A DNA stretch of 6,735 nt from Kiritimatiellia bacterium (lineage in GTDB: Bacteria > Verrucomicrobiota > Kiritimatiellia > RFP12 > UBA1067): assembly GCA_017508315.1 (NCBI GenBank), contig JAFVZE010000362.1:1-6735 (forward strand), written 5' to 3'. The notes below the pieces were generated by a model. The model saw only the letters and a program-made list of their open reading frames with translations. It ran no database searches and had not been told where the DNA came from. This document shows positions 1 through 6,580 of this stretch, in pieces. Numbering within the stretch: position 1 is the first letter of the stretch; each line of letters begins with the position of its first letter. The position numbers and the translations under genes are program-made.

Positions 1-245
1 ATGCCGTGAACGGCGTCGAGAATCGCCCCGATGAACGGCGGCGGTTCGCCTCCCGACCCGGAAACGGTAATGGACATCCCCGGCGGCAAACCGCTCGTCT
101 TGCGCGTGCGCTGGCTCTTTTTCTGCCGTTTGGCTCTCTCCGCCTTCGCACAGGCGCGGCAGACGTACAACTCGCTTTCCGCGCCGTTGTCGTTTTTTAC
201 AATCGCCGTCTCTGCATCGGCGTTATGGCACACTTCACACTTCAT
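1..245 (-). CDS. McsA-like zinc-ribbon protein, N-terminal part (cut by window edge)
   Basis: The first 81 residues are visible and the rest lies beyond the left edge. The protein opens MKCEVCHNADAET and carries two CxxC pairs, C3/C6 and C29/C32, separated by about 22 residues. This spacing fits a small zinc ribbon of the kind at the N-terminus of McsA and related UvrB/UvrC-motif proteins, which in other bacteria work with the arginine kinase McsB in protein quality control. A basic stretch follows (residues 36-50, rich in K and R), then a Gly/Pro-rich linker and the start of another segment (FIGAILDAVHG). No signal peptide is present, so it is cytoplasmic. The ATG at 245-243 was chosen because it puts the first CxxC at the very N-terminus, as in the family, and because a good -10 box lies just upstream. 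There is no Shine-Dalgarno. Family assignment is by pattern only; another zinc-ribbon protein is possible. Confidence 0.72.
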   Translation of the reverse strand, partial: MKCEVCHNADAETAIVKNDNGAESELYVCRACAKAERAKRQKKSQRTRKTSGLPPGMSITVSGSGGEPPPFIGAILDAVHG

Positions 246-253
246 AGATATAA

Positions 254-262
254 ATTATACCA
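254..262 (-). promoter_or_regulatory. Extended -10 promoter for the zinc-ribbon gene
   Basis: On the minus strand the sequence reads TGGTATAAT, a perfect TATAAT hexamer (259-254) preceded by the TGn extension. No good -35 hexamer is seen at 16-18 bp upstream, which is common for extended -10 promoters. A start 7 bases after the hexamer would fall near 247, only about 2 bases before the ATG at 245, so the transcript would be nearly leaderless. The spacer between this promoter and the remnant gene (263-404) holds no clear intrinsic terminator that I can see. Confidence 0.6.
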
Positions 263-404
263 TACACCGCGACTTCAGGCGAGGAGAAATACCACGACAT
301 ATTAAAGCTTGGTGAAATTCCCCGATGCCGGAGTGGACATGAAAATAATCGGCCATCTCTCCCCCGGAATCCTGCCGGACGTCACACCCGCAACCGCAAT
401 CACG

Positions 405-703
405 TCAACGATTCTTTATCCACGTCAGATCGCAGTCCGCTGATTTATCCATCGTCCGCGCGCATCCGACGATTTCGGTGTTTTCAATGTGCACGCGTCC
501 GCCGGCAAGCTTCAATCCGACTTCAACGCCACTTATCCTGCTGTTGAGAACGCCCTGTCGATCGTGCGGAAAGCGCGTTCCGGCGCAAGTCCGTCGGAGA
601 AATCGTTTCCGCCGGTGGCATCGGCGTAATAATCAACCGCATAAACCGCCCGCACCGCAAACGCAAGCGGTAGCAAAACCTTAAAACCCAATCCGTATTT
701 CAT
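405..703 (-). pseudogene. Remnant of a secreted parallel beta-helix protein (internal deletion with frameshift)
   Basis: From ATG 703 the frame gives a signal peptide (MKYGLGFKVLLPLAFAVRAVYA) and then the typical N-terminal cap of secreted beta-helix proteins, VDYYADATGGND followed by DGLAPERAFRTIDRAFSTA, before a TAA at 533-535 after 56 residues. In a different frame the sequence then reads like the last rungs and tail of such a protein: GVLNSRISGVEVG, LKLAGGRVHIENTEIVGC and so on, ending at TGA 405-407. Start and end of a gene are therefore present, but the middle is missing and the two parts are out of frame. The junction lies somewhere around 533-560. The N-terminal cap resembles that of the duplicated protein two genes upstream, so the gene was probably of the same broad family. 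It sits 17 bp after the GH28-like gene and would be co-transcribed. A 56-aa secreted peptide could still be made, but it lacks a helix and is unlikely to function. A sequencing error could explain the frame change but not the missing middle. Confidence 0.75.
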
Positions 704-713
704 CGTTGGCGGA

Positions 714-721
714 TCCTTTTT
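714..721 (-). promoter_or_regulatory. Ribosome binding site of the beta-helix remnant
   Basis: AAAAAGGA on the minus strand, 10 bases before the ATG at 703, overlapping the stop codon of the gene upstream. It supports the ATG at 703 over the in-frame TTG at 724, which would place extra charged residues in front of the signal peptide. The preserved site shows the remnant was once a translated member of the operon. Confidence 0.55.
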
Positions 722-2037
722 CAATACAAAAGACGTTTGAACGTCTCAATGTCCTCGCTGCGCTGTTCGTACTCCTCCGGCGAAAGTTCAATACGCCTGA
801 TCGTTCCGCCCTCAATGCGGAAATCTTTAACATTAACGACCTCAATGCCGTTGTTCATATCCACGTTGACGAGCGATATGTTTTCAAACGGCTTTCCCTT
901 GCGCGACCAGATATAGGATCTGTCGCCCTGCGTGCCTGAAATATTAGAGAAATGAAGCCCCTGAACATCAGGATCCCGCGACTTGAGCCGATGAATCTTG
1001 AGAAAACTCGACTTTGTGTGCGAGACTATGTTGTTGAACCGGATATTATGGAAACTGCAGCCTTTTCCGGGGAACCAGGTGGATGAAAAATTAATTCCGC
1101 GCGTGGAATTGTAAATGACGCAGTTGGAGAAGACACAATCGCGGATAGGACCGTTTCCGACACCGATGCGGAACGCTTCCTGCCGCGACGAAAGAATGCA
1201 GTTGTCGACCGTCACATAACAGGTCTCTTCCGCGGCATACTTAAGCCGCCCCTTTGCGGCTCTCAGGCACAACGAATCGTCGGAAGTGTCGAATTCGCAA
1301 TCCGATACGCGCACATGACTGCAACAGTCAATGTTGAGACCGTCGCCGTTCATGATTTTCGGATTTTCACGCGACGTCCAAATACGCAGTCCCCGCGCTT
1401 CAACATGAGTGCATCCGTGCAAATGCACACTCCAGTAGGGAGCATTGAAAATCCGCAACCCCTCCAGCCGCAGATTGTGCGACTCGCAGAACCACAGCAT
1501 CTGCGCCGGGCGCCACAGAATCGCATCCTGCGCGTTCTTTCCCCCGAGCCCGTTCACGCCGGTGCGCCTGCCGATCCGCGAAGCGTCGAAACCGTGCGTC
1601 ATGAAATGAATCCCGTTGCCGTCGATCGTTCCGGCGCCGCGCATGACGACATTCGTCTGCTCGATGCAGAGGAAAAGATGCCCGCCTTCGTGATTTTCCG
1701 GAATGCATCTGCTGTTCTGCGGACACACGTCCCAGCGGTTGTAGTCGGCAGGGTCTTTGCTTCCTTCAATAACGGCGCCGGCGGCAATGTGAAAATCCAC
1801 GTTGCTCTTGAGAAATATCGAGCCGCAGACATACCGGCCGGCCGTTACCAGCACCTCGCCGCCGCCGGCTGCGTGCGCCGCGTCGATCGCGGCCTGCACG
1901 GCGACGGTATCCTTCGTCGTCCCGTCCCCTTTGGCGCCGAACGCCTTGACCGAAAACACCCCGTCTCCGGCAGGCGCCGCATCGGCACCTGCCGTGCAGA
2001 CCAAAACGACCGCCGAAACAAACACCCCAAGCTTCAT
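721..2037 (-). CDS. Secreted GH28-family (polygalacturonase-like) glycoside hydrolase with atypical active site
   Basis: The product has 438 residues, a usual length for GH28, whose members hydrolyse galacturonan-type pectic backbones or side chains with a parallel beta-helix. Residues 1-20 are a signal peptide ending in AGADA. Residues 27-100 form the classical N-terminal cap (VKAFGAKGDGTTKDTVAVQ, GGGEVLVTAGRY, then SNVDFHIAAGAVIEGS). NAPYWSVH (198-205) matches the family's NSPFW motif. NGDG (230-233) replaces NTDG, and TSDDS (251-255) replaces TGDD, so the three catalytic aspartates D232, D253 and D254 are kept. The expected GHG and RIK motifs are not seen: the matching stretches read RQEAFRIGVGNG (285-296) and RGINFSSTW (313-321). 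A charged tail (about 417-438) follows the helix. The ATG at 2037 is preferred; a GTG at 2040 would add one residue. A GGGA-type site (2048-2051) lies upstream, 15 bp of spacer after the previous gene, so it is in the same operon. Family is well supported; substrate is not known. Confidence 0.9.
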   Translation of the reverse strand: MKLGVFVSAVVLVCTAGADAAPAGDGVFSVKAFGAKGDGTTKDTVAVQAAIDAAHAAGGGEVLVTAGRYVCGSIFLKSNVDFHIAAGAVIEGSKDPADYNRWDVCPQNSRCIPENHEGGHLFLCIEQTNVVMRGAGTIDGNGIHFMTHGFDASRIGRRTGVNGLGGKNAQDAILWRPAQMLWFCESHNLRLEGLRIFNAPYWSVHLHGCTHVEARGLRIWTSRENPKIMNGDGLNIDCCSHVRVSDCEFDTSDDSLCLRAAKGRLKYAAEETCYVTVDNCILSSRQEAFRIGVGNGPIRDCVFSNCVIYNSTRGINFSSTWFPGKGCSFHNIRFNNIVSHTKSSFLKIHRLKSRDPDVQGLHFSNISGTQGDRSYIWSRKGKPFENISLVNVDMNNGIEVVNVKDFRIEGGTIRRIELSPEEYEQRSEDIETFKRLLY

Positions 2038-2052
2038 CACCCTGATTTCCCG

Positions 2053-4509
2053 TCATCTCACTATAATCGAAACCGGCTGGAACTTTACCGTCGTCGGCCA
2101 CTGATACGCTCCAACCGCCGGTTTTCCGCCGATGAGATTCAACGGCTTACCGTTAAAATCAGCAAGCATAAAGCAGGAAAGCTCGTCAATCCACTCTCCG
2201 GCACCGAATACCGGCGAAACCCCTACCGTCTTTCTGCCGAGTTTGCGGATGCTCGGCCGGTAATCGCCGGCCGTGACATCGGCAAGAAGCGGATTTATAT
2301 TCGTAATCCCGTCTTTCGGATACGTCGTGACATCATATACCATCGTCCCTGATGCGGCCGTGACCGAAAAAGATTTCGCCGACATCAAGATGCAATTCTT
2401 CAGGGTATTGTCGGAGCCGAAAATATAACTGTTGTTGCCCTGTCCGACCAATGTCGTCTGATATGCGGTGTTGTTGCTACCTGATGCGCTATACGTCGTG
2501 CAGTTCTGATTATCCACGATGCAGGACATCATCGTTGCATAGCGCATGATACCGCCGCCGCCGTGACAATCGCTGATGCGGCAGCGCTCATACGCGCCGG
2601 AGTACCCGGCTCCGCCGCGATAAGACCAGCAGTTCGTGATGACGCAATCTATGATTCGAAGGTCCGAACTGGCCTTGGTTGAATTGTACAAAACTCCGCC
2701 GCCGCGGGTCGCGACGGAATCCGAACTTGAACCGTCGGTATACCCGTCTCTGATCGTAAAGCCCTGAACACAAGCCATTCCCGCTGCCGAATAAATGCAC
2801 CGCGTGGCTTTCTCCCCGGTTTTACCCGTTGCAGGATCCGGCGCACCCCAAATCACACTCTTATCCGCGCCGGCGCCCAAAATCCTCGTTCTATATGTCA
2901 GGCAGACTCTGTTGGAAGCGCCGGATACATTTGTCTCCCCGCTTTTATAATCGCCCTCACCGGCACGCACAACACAGTCATGAGTCTTATTACAGGCGGC
3001 GATAGCGGCTTTCAGCGTTCGATATGGCGTATTGGCCGCCATCTCCGAAGTACGCTCGTCAAAACCGATTTCAGGATCGGGATTCACATAAACAGTCTTG
3101 GCGGCGGCAATTACGTTGTTGGTATATACTCTTTCGCCGTTTTCGGGAGGGACGATATAGACGGTATCATCCATTGTCGGAAATTTTGTCGACCCGTTTA
3201 CATTAAAGGCGAATATGGCGGGATTTCCTTTATTGACCGCCTGCACCGTAAACTGCGTAGGCCACATTTCGGCAAACGCATAGAGCTTTTTGCCGTAAAC
3301 CCTTTTTCCCTCGAAGAAAACCGTTCCGCCGTCACTGAACATAACGCCGCCGTATTCAAGCGGGTCCTTGATCTCCTGATAGCACCCGGCGGCGATTTCG
3401 CCGGCTTTGGGAATCTGGTTGCCGTCCAGATCCTTGTATGCGTCCACGCCTTCCGGAAGCGATGCCGCGACTTCCGCAATCAGCGATGCGTCACCGCGTT
3501 TCTCCGCCTCGCTGCCTTTGAGCACATGCCATTTTCCGGTAAGCGGCGAAACGAACTGGTAAGGTGAAGCCGTAACGCTCGAGTTCGAACTTTCCGCTAT
3601 ACCGGCCGCAGCCCCGTCGGGGACAAATGTCAGGGAATTGTACAATGAAACATTCGCTATGTTTTTTTCGACAGACCCGCCGTTGCCGAGAATGATGGAA
3701 TTGAAGATTGCTATCGGGGAAGATGTGCTTGTTCCGGTAACCGCTCCGGCGTTGTTTACTATCGTGCAATTGACGACAGGTCCGCCGTAATTGACCGGAT
3801 ATGACTTTTTATTACCGGTGATAAGGCAGTTTATAAAACCGCAATCGCGTCCGGCACACCCCGAGTTGTCGCCACTGTTCCCCTCGATGCGGCAGCGAAG
3901 CGCCATCACGCCGCGAAACGCCGCGCCTCGCTCTCCGCAGCAGTTTGTGACGACACAACCGACGACAAATGTGTTCGTGGGCCGGTAATATCTATTTGAA
4001 CCGTCTATATGCACCGACATCACCGCGCCGCCGCCGCTCTTTGGATGGGATGATGAGGATGTGTTGCTTGTAGCGCCGTTTCTCAAGGTAAATCCTTCAA
4101 TCACCGTCCCCTGTCCGTTATGGACCGCAATGCACCGTATTGCATCGGCACCGATACCGGCCGCGCTGTCCGGATCCAGCGCTCCGACGATATGCGTAAC
4201 CTCAGATCCTCCGGTGGAAACGATTTTAAGCCGTTTGTTATAGATGTACACACGATTTCTACTTTCAAGGGCTGCTACATATTTTTCACCCGTATCATAC
4301 ACACCGGGCTTCACACGGATCTCATCGCCGCTGACGGCGGCATTTACCGCCGCCTGGATGGTGGCGTAAGGTTTGGTCTCGTCGTTTTTTGCGCCGGTTG
4401 AATCATTTCCCGCCTCCTTGTCCACCCACAGGACGGCCGGATCCGCAAAAGATGAAATCGCGACAAGCGAACCTGCCGCGATCGCGGCGAGAGAGGGTAT
4501 TACCTTCAT
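2053..4509 (-). CDS. Secreted Cys-rich protein with two tandem parallel beta-helix units
   Basis: The product has 818 residues. Residues 1-22 are a signal peptide (MKVIPSLAAIAAGSLVAISSFA). Two homologous units follow: about 26-380 and 471-803. Each starts with a cap like that of DUF1565/pectate-lyase-type helices (WVDKEAGND…KPYATIQAAV and VYVNPDPE…TPYRTLKAAI), continues through matching stretches (VIEGFTLRNG/VQGFTIRDG, then SGGGAVM/RGGGVLY) and Cys-rich rungs (GCVVTNCC, LRCRIEG; DCVITNCW, ERCRISDC), and ends in GCYQ or GAYQ. A linker of about 90 residues (381-470) rich in F and Y joins them. Ser/Gly-rich loops (148-155, 593-598) look exposed. I see no assignable catalytic set, so it may be a polysaccharide lyase, a binding protein or a surface adhesin. 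The ATG at 4509 was chosen over an upstream in-frame start at 4653 because it begins the signal peptide, has AAAGGAG 7 bases ahead, and overlaps the previous stop as ATGA. Confidence 0.85.
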   Translation of the reverse strand: MKVIPSLAAIAAGSLVAISSFADPAVLWVDKEAGNDSTGAKNDETKPYATIQAAVNAAVSGDEIRVKPGVYDTGEKYVAALESRNRVYIYNKRLKIVSTGGSEVTHIVGALDPDSAAGIGADAIRCIAVHNGQGTVIEGFTLRNGATSNTSSSSHPKSGGGAVMSVHIDGSNRYYRPTNTFVVGCVVTNCCGERGAAFRGVMALRCRIEGNSGDNSGCAGRDCGFINCLITGNKKSYPVNYGGPVVNCTIVNNAGAVTGTSTSSPIAIFNSIILGNGGSVEKNIANVSLYNSLTFVPDGAAAGIAESSNSSVTASPYQFVSPLTGKWHVLKGSEAEKRGDASLIAEVAASLPEGVDAYKDLDGNQIPKAGEIAAGCYQEIKDPLEYGGVMFSDGGTVFFEGKRVYGKKLYAFAEMWPTQFTVQAVNKGNPAIFAFNVNGSTKFPTMDDTVYIVPPENGERVYTNNVIAAAKTVYVNPDPEIGFDERTSEMAANTPYRTLKAAIAACNKTHDCVVRAGEGDYKSGETNVSGASNRVCLTYRTRILGAGADKSVIWGAPDPATGKTGEKATRCIYSAAGMACVQGFTIRDGYTDGSSSDSVATRGGGVLYNSTKASSDLRIIDCVITNCWSYRGGAGYSGAYERCRISDCHGGGGIMRYATMMSCIVDNQNCTTYSASGSNNTAYQTTLVGQGNNSYIFGSDNTLKNCILMSAKSFSVTAASGTMVYDVTTYPKDGITNINPLLADVTAGDYRPSIRKLGRKTVGVSPVFGAGEWIDELSCFMLADFNGKPLNLIGGKPAVGAYQWPTTVKFQPVSIIVR

Positions 4510-6533
4510 TTGTTTTCTCCTTTCTTGCAGGAAGCGGTTGAAATCCAATATTTCTCTTTCGTGAGAAAAAACACCGGAGCGGCTCCCGTGCGGTCGTAGC
4601 AGGAATCTTCCCATCTGTTCGGGGCGTCCGGGCGCGAAACCGCGACGCGCCACAGCCCCTCGGCGGCATCGGGACCGATACGCTTAAATCCCCACATCCG
4701 CTGATTGCGCCATTCGTCCGCCCTGTTTCCGGCAGGATCAAACAGACCGATGTTCACCGCCTCGCCGGTTCCGCCGCAGAAGAACGTCTCGTCCGACCCG
4801 GCGGCATGAGCGAAAAACAGATTGCCGCGGCTCATGTAGACATCAAGCCCGAACCGCGGCACCGGCATTATGCCGATCGGCGCATCCGCCGACACGAGCT
4901 GAATGCCGCTGCGGAACAGATTGCATTGAAGGCGGTAGAATCCCGCGGTCGGGGCCGTGAATGTGTGCGCCTGCGCCTTGGCCGTCGGGCCGGGGAGTTC
5001 GGCAATAACCTTACCGTTCATATCCCTGACCAGGAATTGCATCTTCTTGGGCGCGACAACCTTAACGAAGCGCGATGAGAACGTAATGGGTCCGGGCTTG
5101 GCGGCATATACGAGCGCATCGAGCGCAAAGCGTACCGTGAGCGGGGAAAGCTCCACGGTTTCGCCGGGGCGGGAATCGACGATACTCGTGACGGCCGCAG
5201 GATCAAAACGGACTTTATCAAGCACATACTTTTCTCCTCCGCGCTTGAACACGCGCGCCCGCCAGTCCTCATTCAGAGCGACTTTCCGCTTAACGCCCCC
5301 AGATACGATGTCCACGCTCCCGCAGACTCCGTCCATCCCTTTTTCCGACCACGGCATCTGAGTGGCGGTAAACCATTCACCTTTTTCCGGACGAATGATG
5401 GTCACATTGCGCATCTCCGCTCCGTCGGTCGGCGGCTGATAGCGGTCGTCGGTTTCAAAGCGCACATCGTGTTCCGACTTGGATCCGCCATGATCGATGG
5501 TGCAGTTTTCAAGAAGAATATCGACGCTTCCGCGCGGCTTGTTGCAGACCAGAACGGCAGCCGAACCGGCGTTGGCGAAAGTGCAGTTTTTCGCCCGGAA
5601 CGCTCCGCCTTTCGGGTAGCCGCGCTTTTCGCGCCCGAAAGGGCTGCAGGCGATCTTGACCGCGGCGTACCTGTCGCCGACGGAGCGGCAGTTTTCAAGC
5701 GTGATGTCTATCGGCTCGGTGCGGCCGTCGGGGAAGTTCATGAAAAGTTCATAACCGCAACCGTAGTTGTTCTCGGTGAGGCAGTCGCGCATCACGATGC
5801 GCTTCAGGAGCTGTCCGGCGGAATTCGGCTCGAAGTCGATGCCGCTGCGAGGAGCCGTGCCGCGGGTGTTTTTCATGACCGTACGTTCGACAAGAAGACC
5901 GTCGACGGAAATGACGGAGATGCCCTGACGGTTGTTGTTGTCGCAGACGCAGTCCGTGATCGCGATATCACGGCAGGGAACGAGCGAAGGTTTGGCGCCG
6001 ACATAAACGCCGTCGCCGCCGGAATCGGCAAGCGTCAGATTTTCAACCGTTATGTTTTCCGAGCTGAGGATGTTGATCGCGTGCCGCCACTCGCTGCGCT
6101 TATAGGACGCGGAGTGATAATCTTTGATCCGCATTCTGAACGTCGCGCCCTTTCCAAGCCCGCGCAATACGACATTGGTGACTCCGTGCAAAGTTACGAG
6201 CGCATCGCGAACATCCTTGAACTCATCCCTTTTGGCGATAAGCTCCACGCCTTCTTCAAAGAGGATTTCCGTATTGGATCGCACAAAGAGCGGACGCACG
6301 ACATAGGGACTGCCGGCGCGGTCGACAACAATGCGGCGCGCGCCGGAATCAAGCGCCTGCTGAACGATTTGCGTAGCATCTTCGGCGTTGTTCCCCAACG
6401 ATGAAACTCTGATTGCGCCGCCTTGACCCGTATCGTGAATCTTAAACCCGCACGATTCTGCATTGACATTGAGGTTAACCGCAAGCGCACTTATAAATAC
6501 GCACACGACAGAAGTGATATGTCCGGTCTTCAT
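4506..6533 (-). CDS. Secreted right-handed parallel beta-helix protein with C-terminal extension
   Basis: The product has 675 residues. Residues 1-25 are a signal peptide ending NLNVNA. A cap with ATQIVQQALDSGARRIVV and SNTEILFEEGVELIA (53-100) is followed by PbH1-type rungs up to about residue 385: NILSSENITVENLTLADSGG (154-173), DIAITDCVCDNNNRQGISV, GLLVERTVMKNTRGTAPRSG, DITLENCRSVG and DILLENCTIDHGG. D-rich turns SGGDG (171-175) and GIDFEPN (231-237) are the likeliest active-site or cation-binding spots, by analogy with other helix enzymes; this is an inference. Residues about 455-660 are not helical repeats but look like one or two beta-sandwich modules (PGPITFSSRF, TAGFYRLQC), possibly carbohydrate binding. 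It is the first gene of the operon and overlaps the next by 4 bases. No Shine-Dalgarno precedes the ATG at 6533. It could be a glycoside hydrolase or lyase of an unassigned family; enzyme class is unknown. Confidence 0.87.
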   Translation of the reverse strand: MKTGHITSVVCVFISALAVNLNVNAESCGFKIHDTGQGGAIRVSSLGNNAEDATQIVQQALDSGARRIVVDRAGSPYVVRPLFVRSNTEILFEEGVELIAKRDEFKDVRDALVTLHGVTNVVLRGLGKGATFRMRIKDYHSASYKRSEWRHAINILSSENITVENLTLADSGGDGVYVGAKPSLVPCRDIAITDCVCDNNNRQGISVISVDGLLVERTVMKNTRGTAPRSGIDFEPNSAGQLLKRIVMRDCLTENNYGCGYELFMNFPDGRTEPIDITLENCRSVGDRYAAVKIACSPFGREKRGYPKGGAFRAKNCTFANAGSAAVLVCNKPRGSVDILLENCTIDHGGSKSEHDVRFETDDRYQPPTDGAEMRNVTIIRPEKGEWFTATQMPWSEKGMDGVCGSVDIVSGGVKRKVALNEDWRARVFKRGGEKYVLDKVRFDPAAVTSIVDSRPGETVELSPLTVRFALDALVYAAKPGPITFSSRFVKVVAPKKMQFLVRDMNGKVIAELPGPTAKAQAHTFTAPTAGFYRLQCNLFRSGIQLVSADAPIGIMPVPRFGLDVYMSRGNLFFAHAAGSDETFFCGGTGEAVNIGLFDPAGNRADEWRNQRMWGFKRIGPDAAEGLWRVAVSRPDAPNRWEDSCYDRTGAAPVFFLTKEKYWISTASCKKGENK
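4517..4523 (-). promoter_or_regulatory. Strong Shine-Dalgarno of the duplicated beta-helix gene
   Basis: AAAGGAG on the minus strand, 7 bases before the ATG at 4509. It lies within the last codons of the upstream gene (Lys-Gly-Glu-Asn-Lys-stop), and start and stop share ATGA at 4509-4506. This arrangement usually means translational coupling, and it decides the start of the downstream gene. Confidence 0.85.
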
Positions 6534-6539
6534 GCCGAT

Positions 6540-6570
6540 ATCTTATCATTTATACCCCCCCCCCTGTCAA
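6540..6570 (-). promoter_or_regulatory. Operon promoter with G10 tract in the spacer
   Basis: The minus strand carries a consensus -35, TTGACA (6570-6565), then ten G (6564-6555), then TATAAATGATAAGAT. The best -10 is TAAGAT (6545-6540) with a TGn extension, at a long 19-bp spacing; GATAAG (6547-6542) at 17 bp is the alternative. With TAAGAT, +1 falls on the A of the first ATG at 6533; with GATAAG the leader is about 2 bases. TATAAA at 6554-6549 would give a leader of about 9 bases but has no good -35. The promoter call rests on sequence match only. Confidence 0.6.
6555..6564 (-). repeat. Homopolymer run of ten G inside the promoter spacer
   Basis: An uninterrupted run of ten C on the plus strand (ten G on the transcribed-direction strand), located exactly between the -35 and -10 boxes. 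Runs of this length are prone to slipped-strand mispairing, and a change in length would change the promoter spacing. It is also a place where read errors are common. Confidence 0.9.
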
Positions 6571-6580
6571 ATTCGACAGG
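6563..6580. promoter_or_regulatory. Inverted repeat over the -35 box, candidate operator
   Basis: CCTGTC (6563-6568) and GACAGG (6575-6580) are perfect 6-bp inverted arms around a 6-base centre, AAATTC. The symmetrical core TGTC-N6-GACA contains the -35 hexamer, so a bound regulator would block polymerase. As an RNA hairpin it is not a terminator, because it is not followed by a U run in either direction. Confidence 0.5.

Noticed and set aside
6..315. Two overlapping plus-strand open frames of about 95-100 codons
   Set aside because: They lie antisense to the zinc-ribbon gene, which has paired CxxC motifs and a promoter. Neither shows a ribosome site or a recognisable sequence.
361..380. Possible terminator hairpin (CCGG…CCGG) after the operon
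   Set aside because: Only four base pairs and no following T run on the minus strand, so it is not a credible intrinsic terminator.
302..403. Minus-strand GTG-started frame of 33 codons between the remnant and the zinc-ribbon gene
   Set aside because: No ribosome site and no recognisable sequence; it may be decayed DNA from the same deletion event but cannot be supported as a gene.
405..703. Programmed frameshift joining the two halves of the remnant into one functional protein
   Set aside because: No classical slippery heptamer is seen at the junction, and the joined product would be about 100 residues with only one or two rungs, too short for a stable beta-helix.
1315..2352. Plus-strand open frame of 345 codons
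   Set aside because: It runs antisense across the GH28-like gene and the end of the gene before it. Its translation is rich in Arg, His and Pro with no recognisable fold; it is a by-product of codon bias on the other strand.
4509..4653. Longer N-terminus for the duplicated beta-helix protein (start at 4653)
   Set aside because: It would add 48 charged residues in front of a clear signal peptide and overlap the previous gene by about 150 bases, while the ATG at 4509 has a strong ribosome site and an ATGA overlap.
5469..6404. Plus-strand open frame of 311 codons
   Set aside because: Fully antisense to the first beta-helix gene, whose signal peptide, rungs and operon context are convincing. 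The antisense product has no family features.
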